IMG/VR virus record: IMGVR_UViG_3300046557_000512
Coordinates: 1 to 64,000 of that record
Length of the DNA: 64,000 bases
From: a virus
Reading direction: 5' to 3' (one strand)
Part shown: positions 58,185 through 64,000 of the stretch, one piece after another
Layout: every line of letters starts with the position of its first letter
Numbering within the stretch: position 1 is the stretch's first letter
Translations under genes and position numbers: made by a program
Notes under the pieces: model-generated
What the model saw: the letters and a program-made list of their open reading frames with translations, nothing else
Told to the model about the DNA's origin: nothing
Databases searched by the model: none

Positions 58185-58818
58185 CACGCTCGATAACAAT
58201 CCGCTCGTGAAAGCGCTTCGTGATTTTGAGGCTCGGTGCGAGCTCATCGACGAGGTCACTGTGCGTGGTCGCGACGATGAGGGTCTTTCCATTTGCACGC
58301 GCCGCCTTGGCGAGGTTCCAGGCGACAATCTTCGCCGTCGTGCGATCCAGGACCGCACCAAACTCGTCAGCGACCCAGACATCAGCGCCGCATTCGATCA
58401 GCTTGGCGAGGCGGTATCGATATTTCTGCCCGTCGCTGAGCTCTTGGGGCTTGCGAATATAGAGATACGCGTCGGAGAGCCCGGCGATCGAGAGCAGCCG
58501 GATCGCTTCAGCCATGTTATCGGGACACAGCTGGTCTATGATCGCAACGTCGTTGCACAGCTCGACTTCGTCTATGTTCGCAACCTTCTGGCCAGCAGCC
58601 TCGAGGGCTGCGCTCGTCTCGCGAAGGAGCACAGATTTGCCGGCGCCCGACTGTCCGTTGATGTAGACGACCTCACCAGGCTCAACATCAAACTCCACAC
58701 CATCGAGCACGACAAACTCGCGGTCCTCGAGGCCGAGTCCAAACGCTTCCGCTACCTTGATGACCCGGTCGCTGCGCGTCACGCGGGTCTGGAATGACTT
58801 GTTCAAAGTGATCTTCAT
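58171..58818 (-). CDS. ABC-type ATPase (soluble), partner of the GNAT protein
   Basis: 215 residues. Walker A INGQSGAGKSVLLRE, signature ELSDGQKYRYRLAKLI, Walker B DVWVADEFGAVLD and H-loop VATTHSDLVDEL are all present, so it should hydrolyse ATP. No membrane segments: it is not a transporter. The core matches the ATPase half of COG2401 proteins, whose other half is a GNAT domain like the next gene. The start overlaps the previous stop (ATGA). Partner substrate unknown. Confidence 0.75.
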   Translation of the reverse strand: MKITLNKSFQTRVTRSDRVIKVAEAFGLGLEDREFVVLDGVEFDVEPGEVVYINGQSGAGKSVLLRETSAALEAAGQKVANIDEVELCNDVAIIDQLCPDNMAEAIRLLSIAGLSDAYLYIRKPQELSDGQKYRYRLAKLIECGADVWVADEFGAVLDRTTAKIVAWNLAKAARANGKTLIVATTHSDLVDELAPSLKITKRFHERIVIERVHGQ

Positions 58819-59252
58819 TCGGCGCCCTCATCGATGAGGCTGTCGTAGCCCATCGCCTTGTCCTGGATGTGGGTTTTGAGCAGGTCACAGCCGCCGAGGA
58901 ACATCGCCAAGTGCTCCTCCAGGCCCGGCGAGAAGATCGTCTCGACATACCCCATGAAGCGCTCGTTGCTTTCGGCGCCCGCGACGATCGCGACGTGCCG
59001 TATCTCGCCCGATCGCGCGCGGTCGGCGAGCGTCTCGAGCACTTGCGCAGTCATCTCGCGTGCTTCGCGGCGCTCCTCCTCGCCGGTCATGACCGGGCCG
59101 CCGTAGATCGGCAGCACGTTGCTCTCGAGCGGCTCCTCATCGGGTTCAGCGTCGACCAACATGATGACGACCTTTTGCCCAGGGGCAGGCTGAAGAATAT
59201 CCGCGGCGAGCTCGCGCAGCGCCTCGAGATCGTGCAGTTCAGGCATGCGCAT
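58815..59252 (-). CDS. Hypothetical protein, 145 aa, ParB/ABC cluster
   Basis: An acidic alpha/beta protein: PGQKVVIMLVDAEPDEEPLESNVLPIYGGPVMTGEEERREAREMTAQVLETLADRARSGEIRHVAIVAGAESNERF, then a helical C-terminus. The two VIMLVDA and HVAIVAG strands suggest a Rossmann-like core without a known nucleotide loop. It overlaps both neighbours by a few bases, so it is a fixed member of this cluster. Function unknown. Confidence 0.55.
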   Translation of the reverse strand: MRMPELHDLEALRELAADILQPAPGQKVVIMLVDAEPDEEPLESNVLPIYGGPVMTGEEERREAREMTAQVLETLADRARSGEIRHVAIVAGAESNERFMGYVETIFSPGLEEHLAMFLGGCDLLKTHIQDKAMGYDSLIDEGAE

Positions 59253-59922
59253 TGAGCCATCCTTCGAATGCGTCGAGGCCAGTCTTGCCCGTCTGATCCT
59301 CGATCTTGGCGATGAAGCGCTTGAACAACGGCTCCATCCTGACCGGCACCGCCTTGAAGCCGAATACCTTGGAGATCGGCGTCATCGCGTCATCGACCGC
59401 GGCGACCTTGCCGGCAGTCTCGGCATCTTGCGCATCGATCTCGGCATCGAGATCGCCGGCGAGTCCGCCCATGTTCATTGCCCCCAGGTCCTCGGTCAGG
59501 AATCCAAGTTCATGATCATCGAGGCCCAGGGACGCGAGATCGACGTCGTCGGCGTTCGCCAGGCGCTCAAGTTCCTCGGCGAGAAAGCCGCTGTCGTATT
59601 CGGTGCCTTGGGTCTTGTTGTCGGCGATACGCGCGGCGTCAGCCTGGTTCTTGCTGAGGTGCTTCGCCCATTTCACCGGGAACTCGACGTGACCCATCTT
59701 CAGCAGGCACTGGAAGCGCTTGTGCCCGGCGATGATGATCCCGTCGATGTCTACGATGATCGGGTTGAACAGACCATATTCGCGGATCGACTTGATCGTC
59801 GCCTCGACGTCTGCACTGGAGTGGATCTTGTTGTTCTTGGCGTAGGGGTGAATGCGGTCGGCCGTCCACATCTCGGTGGGCAGCAACTGCAGGCCGTAGG
59901 GGTCATGTGTGGCGATCACCAT
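59239..59922 (-). CDS. ParB-fold protein B
   Basis: 227 residues. KIHSSADVEATIKSIREYGLFNPIIVDIDGIIIAGHKRFQCLLKMGHVEFPVKWAKHLSKNQADAARIADNKT is the ParB/Srx domain with a GHKR signature, of the type usually found next to or fused with phage DNA methyltransferases. No methyltransferase follows; instead an unknown protein, an ABC ATPase and a GNAT follow. It may bind CTP/ATP or act on DNA. The start is the ATG inside the leader element, without SD. Confidence 0.75.
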   Translation of the reverse strand: MVIATHDPYGLQLLPTEMWTADRIHPYAKNNKIHSSADVEATIKSIREYGLFNPIIVDIDGIIIAGHKRFQCLLKMGHVEFPVKWAKHLSKNQADAARIADNKTQGTEYDSGFLAEELERLANADDVDLASLGLDDHELGFLTEDLGAMNMGGLAGDLDAEIDAQDAETAGKVAAVDDAMTPISKVFGFKAVPVRMEPLFKRFIAKIEDQTGKTGLDAFEGWLNAHA

Positions 59923-59925
59923 GCA
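59906..59925 (-). promoter_or_regulatory. Conserved leader element, copy 24 (ParB B)
   Basis: Minus strand reads TGCATGGTGATCGCCACACA. It contains the presumed start codon of ParB B. Confidence 0.7.
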
Positions 59926-59926
59926 C

Positions 59927-60070
59927 TCAATACCTCATCAGGTCGTCAACGCCGGCTGGCTCGACCTCTTCGAAAAACTCGCCTGCATCGCAGCCGTTAC
60001 AGGGACGAACCTTGCCGGCGAACACGCAGTCCGAGCACTCATCGAACTTCAGTTCGATATCCTCATCCAT
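59927..60070 (-). CDS. Small zinc-ribbon protein, 47 aa
   Basis: ATG at 60070 has a very strong SD (AAGGAGGTGGACG) and overlaps the ParB A stop. Two Cys pairs, CSDC and CNGC, with nine intervening residues form a rubredoxin-like knuckle; the rest is acidic (MDEDIELKFDE; EFFEEVEPAGVDDLMRY). It probably binds zinc and a protein or DNA partner. It sits between the two ParB-fold genes. Confidence 0.6.
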   Translation of the reverse strand: MDEDIELKFDECSDCVFAGKVRPCNGCDAGEFFEEVEPAGVDDLMRY

Positions 60071-60722
60071 CGTCCACCTCCTTACTCAGAATGTGCATGA
60101 GCGCGTCGCCGGCGTTGGTGAGCTCGTCGGCTTGGGTGAACCCCTGGGCCTTCATGACACCGCCGATCAGCGCGCGGGCGCGAGCAGCATCAGCCAGCGT
60201 CAGCTTGAAGCGGAGAATCTCGTGCGTCTTGGGGTCCTTGGTCGGCGCGTCCGTCACCGTGTCCATGTCGCCCGCCTCCATTGGGGCGTCGTCCAGGTCC
60301 AAGCCAGAGATGTCGACGCTCAGCGAAGCGGTGAAGGCCGCGACATCGTGGTCGCTCCAGGGCATCACCGCGGTGATGTCGATATCGTCGAGGTCCTCGA
60401 GCAACGAGGCCATCTTGAGCGCATCGTCGTGACCGTAGCGCGCGTTATCGAGCAGGCCGATCTCCATCGCACGGGCGTCGTCGATCTTGCCGAGGTTCCA
60501 GATCGGCACCTCGCTGAAATCGAGATGAACCGCCTGCTCGACACGGTGCCAGCCACCGATCGACTGCACCGATCCGTCATCGAGTTCGCGCACCAGGACG
60601 GGTCGAAAGAACCCGTGGCGCCGAAGCGATTCACGGATCTTCAGCTCCGCCTCATGGCTGACCACGTTGGTGTTCCAGGGATTGGGGCGAATTTCCCTGG
60701 GGTCTATTGTGTCATTACGCAT
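60063..60722 (-). CDS. ParB-fold protein A
   Basis: 219 residues. IDPREIRPNPWNTNVVSHEAELKIRESLRRHGFFRPVLVRELDDGSVQSIGGWHRVEQAVHLDFSEVPIWNLG is a complete ParB-like domain with a GGWHR signature. The acidic helical C-terminus (LEDLDDIDITAVMPWSDHDVAAF) lacks an HTH, unlike true plasmid ParB. The start ATG is inside the leader element (MRNDTIDPREIRPNPW) and the domain begins at once, so a longer leader is impossible. First gene of the cluster running to 56968. Confidence 0.75.
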   Translation of the reverse strand: MRNDTIDPREIRPNPWNTNVVSHEAELKIRESLRRHGFFRPVLVRELDDGSVQSIGGWHRVEQAVHLDFSEVPIWNLGKIDDARAMEIGLLDNARYGHDDALKMASLLEDLDDIDITAVMPWSDHDVAAFTASLSVDISGLDLDDAPMEAGDMDTVTDAPTKDPKTHEILRFKLTLADAARARALIGGVMKAQGFTQADELTNAGDALMHILSKEVDDG

Positions 60723-60725
60723 GCA
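60706..60725 (-). promoter_or_regulatory. Conserved leader element, copy 25 (ParB A cluster)
   Basis: Minus strand reads TGCATGCGTAATGACACAAT. It forms a divergent pair with the plus-strand copy at 60814-60833. Confidence 0.65.
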
Positions 60726-60813
60726 CTAGCGCCGGTGAGGTTTTCATGCCCGCCAGTATAGGCGATCTGCCTACGGAAATCCAGCGTTCTTTACCGAAAT
60801 CATCTACACAAAA

Positions 60814-60833
60814 CGCAGGGTAGATGACACACG
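60814..60833 (+). promoter_or_regulatory. Conserved leader element, copy 26 (helicase, plus strand)
   Basis: Plus strand reads CGCAGGGTAGATGACACACG. The helicase ATG at 60824 is inside it, in the same position as the exonuclease ATG in copy 3. Confidence 0.65.
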
Positions 60834-62440
60834 CACAGTTGCAAACCTACACGCTTTTTGGTAGAGTATTACCGATGAGGCCAGTCGCTCAGTTACTCGC
60901 AAACCCAGTCGTCGCCCAAGTTCGCGGCGTCGACGATGCCGTGCGTCTGCAGCTGTCCGAGGCGATGAGCTACATCATCGAGGGACACGAGCACATGGGT
61001 GCGCCCGGCTGGGATGGTCGCTCGACGCTCTACGACTGGAACACCAACAAATTCCCCGCCGGCTTCCAGGCAACGGCCGAGGCCGTGCTCAAAGCCGCTG
61101 GTTACGACGTTCAGATCCTCAAGCATCCCCTGCCCGCCCCGCTGGGGCCGATGCCCACGCAAGAGAATAGTCTCGTCGACGATTTCGGGCCGAACCCGAG
61201 CTACGACTATCAGTTCCTCGCCCCGCTGATCCTTGAGCGCCACGGCACGATGATTGCGCGCTGCGCGACCGGCGCCGGCAAGAGCCGCATTGCGAAGCTG
61301 TGCATCAAGCGCATCGGCCGCAAGACGCTGTTCATGACCACGCGCCAGGTGCTCCTCTACCAGATGGGGGAAGCGCTCGAGGCGGCCGGCTTCAAGGTCA
61401 GCTATGTCGGCGATGGCTCGTGGGACACCTCCGGCGACGTCGTGCTCGGCATGGTGCAGACGCTTGTCGATCGCCTGACCGAGCAGCCCAAAGGCATCAG
61501 CATGTCGATGTCGCCCACGCAGATCAGCCAGGCGACGGACAAGTGGCGCGCGCGGCGCGATGAGTGCGTCGATTTCCTCCAGGAGATCGAGTTTGTCATC
61601 GGCGAGGAAGCGCACGAGGCCGGCGGCAACAGCTACTTCACCGTCCTCAAGAATTGCCGCAAGGCCGCGTATCGACTGGCTTTAACCGGCACGCCGATGA
61701 TGCGCGACGGCGAAAGCAACGCGCGTTTGATCGCCATGTTCGGCCCGATCCGAATGGAAGTGACCGAGGAGATGCTGATCCAGCGCGGCATTCTCGCGCG
61801 ACCGATCTTCAAGATCCTCGATTCGGAAGCGCCACCCACCCTGCGCCGCGGCTCCGCGTGGCAGAAAGCCGAGCAGATCGGCATCGTAGACAACATGTGG
61901 CGCAACAAGCGCATTTGCGCTGAAGCGATCCGCGCAAGCCGGTTCGGTCTGTCGACGATGATCCTGGTCAAGCGCAAGGTCCACGGCGAGATCCTGAAAA
62001 ACATCCTCGCCGGCGCGGGCATGCGCGTAGAATACATCTACGGCGACAGCAACAAGACGAAGCGCGACAAGGCGCTGAAAGACATGCGCGACGGCAAGTT
62101 GGATGTGCTGATCGGCTCGACGATCCTTGACGTGGGTGTCGACGTGCCGGCGATCGGCATGTTGATCCTGGCTGGCGGCGGCAAAGCAGAGGTTGCGATC
62201 CGCCAGCGCATCGGTCGCGGGCTCCGCGCGAAGAAGCGCGGCCCCAACGTCTGCTACGTGCTCGATTTCCGCGACAAGATGAACAAGCACCTGGCGGGCC
62301 ACAGCGCCCAGCGGCTCGAGATCCTGAAGCAGACCCCAGGCTTCGCTGAGAACATCCTGCCCAAGGGCAAGGACTTCGACTTCATTGGCGACGGGTTCGT
62401 TGCCGCGAACGACAACACCAGACAGGCAGCTGCAGCGTGA
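60824..62440 (+). CDS. SF2 DNA helicase, UvsW-like
   Basis: 538 residues. Motif I CATGAGKSRIA (about residue 150), motif II IGEEAHEAGG (Glu in place of the first Asp of DEAH), motif III LTGTPMMRDGE, then in domain 2 STILDVGVDVPAIGMLILAGGGKAEVAIRQRIGRGLR (motifs V and VI). UvsW-type helicases migrate branched DNA and help shift replication from origin to recombination mode, which suits the RecA/SbcCD/UvsY set here. The start ATG is inside the leader element; an alternative ATG is MRPVAQLLA at 60874. Confidence 0.82.
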   Translation: MTHAQLQTYTLFGRVLPMRPVAQLLANPVVAQVRGVDDAVRLQLSEAMSYIIEGHEHMGAPGWDGRSTLYDWNTNKFPAGFQATAEAVLKAAGYDVQILKHPLPAPLGPMPTQENSLVDDFGPNPSYDYQFLAPLILERHGTMIARCATGAGKSRIAKLCIKRIGRKTLFMTTRQVLLYQMGEALEAAGFKVSYVGDGSWDTSGDVVLGMVQTLVDRLTEQPKGISMSMSPTQISQATDKWRARRDECVDFLQEIEFVIGEEAHEAGGNSYFTVLKNCRKAAYRLALTGTPMMRDGESNARLIAMFGPIRMEVTEEMLIQRGILARPIFKILDSEAPPTLRRGSAWQKAEQIGIVDNMWRNKRICAEAIRASRFGLSTMILVKRKVHGEILKNILAGAGMRVEYIYGDSNKTKRDKALKDMRDGKLDVLIGSTILDVGVDVPAIGMLILAGGGKAEVAIRQRIGRGLRAKKRGPNVCYVLDFRDKMNKHLAGHSAQRLEILKQTPGFAENILPKGKDFDFIGDGFVAANDNTRQAAAA

Positions 62441-62715
62441 TCGCGCCGACCGATATCATCATCAAAGCCGTCAACATCAAGCTCGCGAAGGGGGCGCACA
62501 CGCGCGCCAAGGACATAGCTCGCCGCAACCGGCTCAAGCTCCAAGATGTATTCTCCGGGATGCTCTTGCGTCTTCCCGAAGAGGACATCGTTCGCGCGGC
62601 ACGCGAGCATGCGGCCGCCGAGGAGTCGATGCCCAAGGCTGTCCGTGGCGTCGTCGAAAACGCCCACCTCCTCACCGACGCTGACAAGAAGGCGATCATC
62701 GATGCTCTCTCGTAA
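62437..62715 (+). CDS. Hypothetical protein, 92 aa
   Basis: GTG start overlapping the helicase stop (GTGA). A basic N-terminal half (IKLAKGAHTRAKDIARRNRLKLQDVFSGMLL) could include a short DNA-binding helix pair; the second half is acidic helices. No family recognised. Coupled on both sides, so it is likely expressed with the helicase and the kinase. Confidence 0.5.
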   Translation: MIAPTDIIIKAVNIKLAKGAHTRAKDIARRNRLKLQDVFSGMLLRLPEEDIVRAAREHAAAEESMPKAVRGVVENAHLLTDADKKAIIDALS

Positions 62716-63292
62716 CCTGATCGGCTTCGTCGGTCAGCCAGGCCACGGCAAGTCTACCGCGATACGCGTGGCTCAGCGCCTGTTTGGTGCCGTCGCGTTC
62801 GACACCGGCGCCCCGCTGCGCCGCGGCTGCATGGATCGTTACGGTCTTTCATGGAACGATGTCTTTACCCAAGAGGGCAAGCTGCGCATGGTCCGTCGTC
62901 CGGAGCGTGGCGACGTCGTGACTGTTCGGCAGGCGCTGGGCGACTTCGGCAAGGAGATCGAAGCGACGAGCCCCGACAAGAACATTTGGACCACGATCGC
63001 GGTCGATGATGCGCTGCAGACCTTGTTTCCGCTCATCGTGTTCGACAGCGTTCGCATGGGTCAAGGCGAGGTCATCCAGCGCGCCGGCGGCTTCGTTATC
63101 GAGATTGTCGATCCGCGCAAGCCGAGCAGCTCACACGATTTCGATCAGTACGATCCGCGGTTCGTCAACTGCCGCGTCACGAATAATGGCTCGATCGAAA
63201 AGTTCGAGCAGGATGTCGAGATCGCTTTGCTCTGGGCGATGCTCACCGACGCGCAGCGCGCGGCGTGGGAAGCGTCAGCGAAGGCCGCTTGA
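62702..63292 (+). CDS. P-loop kinase, dNMP kinase (T4 gp1)-like
   Basis: 196 residues from the ATG at 62702, overlapping the previous stop. LIGFVGQPGHGKSTAIRVAQRLF is the Walker A loop. GDVVTVRQALGDFGKEI and LIVFDSVRMGQGEVIQRAGGFVIEIVDPR match the substrate and second-acidic regions of phage deoxynucleoside monophosphate kinases. Such enzymes prepare dNMPs (including modified ones) for triphosphate synthesis, and would feed the same pool as the nucleotide reductase. Substrate unknown. Confidence 0.7.
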   Translation: MLSRNLIGFVGQPGHGKSTAIRVAQRLFGAVAFDTGAPLRRGCMDRYGLSWNDVFTQEGKLRMVRRPERGDVVTVRQALGDFGKEIEATSPDKNIWTTIAVDDALQTLFPLIVFDSVRMGQGEVIQRAGGFVIEIVDPRKPSSSHDFDQYDPRFVNCRVTNNGSIEKFEQDVEIALLWAMLTDAQRAAWEASAKAA

Positions 63293-63322
63293 CCCGATAA
63301 ATCGACAAGCCTAACGATCGGT

Positions 63323-63333
63323 CAATCGATTCG
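63323..63333 (+). repeat. CAATCGATTCG repeat before parA
   Basis: The same 11-mer occurs at 6389-6399 in the hairpin upstream of the ASCH-like gene. The 58-bp gap (63293-63350) holds no other feature and could include a ParA operator. Confidence 0.3.
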
Positions 63334-63350
63334 TTGGCAGGTGGATTTGC

Positions 63351-63986
63351 ATGCTGGTCATCAGTTTCATCAGTCAGAAGGGCGGCGTGGGCAAATCGGT
63401 GCTCGCGCGATTGCTCGCCACTGAGCTCACCGGCGCAGGCTACACCACTCGCATCGCGGACCTGGATGTCCAGCAGGCGACCTCGACCCGCTGGGCCGGG
63501 CTACGGCTGGAGAATGGCCACTCGCCGGCGGTGGACGCGCGCTTCTATAAGTCGGTCGGCCAGGCAATCCGGGAAGCCGAGGGCACCGACGTTCTGATCT
63601 TCGACGGCAAGCCTATCGCGGATGCACAGGCCACCGAGGCCGCGCGCAAATCGAACCTGATCGTTCTTCCCACTGGGGCTAGTCTCGATGACCTGCAGCC
63701 CGCGGCGCAGCTGGTCCACGCTCTGCTGAAAGAGGGCGTGCCGGCGAAGCGTATCCTTATCATGCTGGTCGGCCAGATGACCGAATTGACGGAAGCGGAC
63801 GCTCGCACTGTGCTGACCAATGCCGGCATGCGCGTCGCCGTAAGCAAGCTGCGCAAGCTCCCCAGCTATGAGGCTGCATTGGGCCAGGGGCTATCACCAA
63901 CCGAGACATGGGGAAAGCCGGGGCTGCGCGCCGAAGCGGCGGCGGTGGCCGAGGAGATCGTCGACGTGTTGAAGGAGGCCAAGTGA
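63351..63986 (+). CDS. parA: ParA-family partition ATPase
   Basis: 211 residues. FISQKGGVGKSVLARLLATELTGAGYTTRIADLDVQQATSTRW contains the deviant Walker A motif KGGVGKS and the ADLDVQQ of small ParA proteins. DVLIFDGKPIADAQATEAARKSNLIVLPTGASLDDLQ carries the A' and following region. It lacks an N-terminal HTH, so it is a type Ib-like ParA. It moves or positions plasmid or phage DNA at cell division; the gene begins after AGGTGG. The next gene overlaps the stop and is probably its partner. Confidence 0.85.
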   Translation: MLVISFISQKGGVGKSVLARLLATELTGAGYTTRIADLDVQQATSTRWAGLRLENGHSPAVDARFYKSVGQAIREAEGTDVLIFDGKPIADAQATEAARKSNLIVLPTGASLDDLQPAAQLVHALLKEGVPAKRILIMLVGQMTELTEADARTVLTNAGMRVAVSKLRKLPSYEAALGQGLSPTETWGKPGLRAEAAAVAEEIVDVLKEAK

Positions 63987-64000
63987 TGACGAAGAAAGAT
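63986..64000 (+). CDS. Start of next gene (possible ParB partner), first 5 codons
   Basis: ATG overlapping the ParA stop (TGATG), reading MTKKD to the window edge. In parA operons the next gene usually encodes the centromere-binding partner. Nothing more can be said from this fragment. Confidence 0.35.

Noticed and set aside
57252-58382. Longer GNAT frame starting at 58382
   Set aside because: The extra 67 residues are antisense-like sequence within the ABC ATPase gene; the ATG at 58181 is more sensible.
59909-60100. 63-codon plus-strand frame
   Set aside because: Antisense to the zinc-ribbon gene, which has a near-perfect SD and coupled overlaps.
63351-63986. Chromosomal ParA or Soj
   Set aside because: Short, without HTH, in a phage operon with helicase and kinase; a plasmid/phage type Ib-like protein fits better.
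1-64000. tRNA or rRNA genes
   Set aside because: No cloverleaf with a TTCRANY arm or rRNA signature was noticed by eye; a tRNAscan run would settle it.

Overview
The window reads as about 64 kb of a large, GC-rich temperate or plasmid-like tailed phage (a phage-plasmid). It has one complete siphovirus structural cassette (small and large terminase, portal, scaffold, HK97-type capsid, connectors, tail tube, tail chaperones with a -1 frameshift, tape measure, lambda M/L/K/J-like tail tip, a 1737-residue fibre) and a lysis cassette. It also carries an iteron plasmid replicon (RepA of the alphaproteobacterial 'Replication initiator protein A' type plus 13 iterons) and a ParA gene. High GC, the RepA type and codon use suggest an alphaproteobacterial host, probably a sphingomonad; this is an inference. 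No host chromosomal genes, tRNA, rRNA or CRISPR array were seen.

Layout. Positions 1-30271 are all on the minus strand: the 5' end of a ribonucleotide reductase gene; a recombination operon (SbcC/SbcD-like, RuvC-like resolvase, three tiny membrane proteins); RecA and a 5'-3' exonuclease; a gp32-like SSB and a UvsY-like mediator; a DNA polymerase III alpha subunit with a uracil-DNA-glycosylase-like C-terminus; an AAA+/VWA/HExxH three-gene module; an XRE regulator; the rep/iteron region (19.6-21.3 kb); a kinase-like protein, primase and DnaB-type helicase; PhoH, an HNH endonuclease, a metallophosphoesterase and the lysis genes. A two-gene plus-strand island (30508-31244) ends at a strong terminator. 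Positions 31271-56677 (minus) hold the tail and head genes. Positions 56968-60722 (minus) hold an unusual cluster: winged helix, GNAT, ABC ATPase, an unknown 145-residue protein, two ParB-fold proteins and a zinc ribbon. The right end (60824-64000, plus) carries a UvsW-like helicase, a dNMP-kinase-like protein, ParA and the first codons of the next gene.

The most striking non-genic signal is a roughly 20-23 bp element, consensus TGCAT-R-GT-N6-ACACA(TGC). I count about 27 copies, almost all immediately upstream of operons and in the direction of transcription. It is probably the phage's own promoter or initiation module. In several operons the start codon lies inside the element with no Shine-Dalgarno (SD), which suggests leaderless or near-leaderless mRNAs. 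Replication, recombination and packaging are thus split into many short transcription units, each headed by this element.

Other notable points: iterons that also encode a VSDRR peptide repeat inside repA; a canonical GGGAAAC slippery heptamer in the tail chaperone gene; a palindrome-rich gap before the terminase that could be the packaging site; and a candidate DNA-modification or partition-like cluster at 57-60.7 kb.
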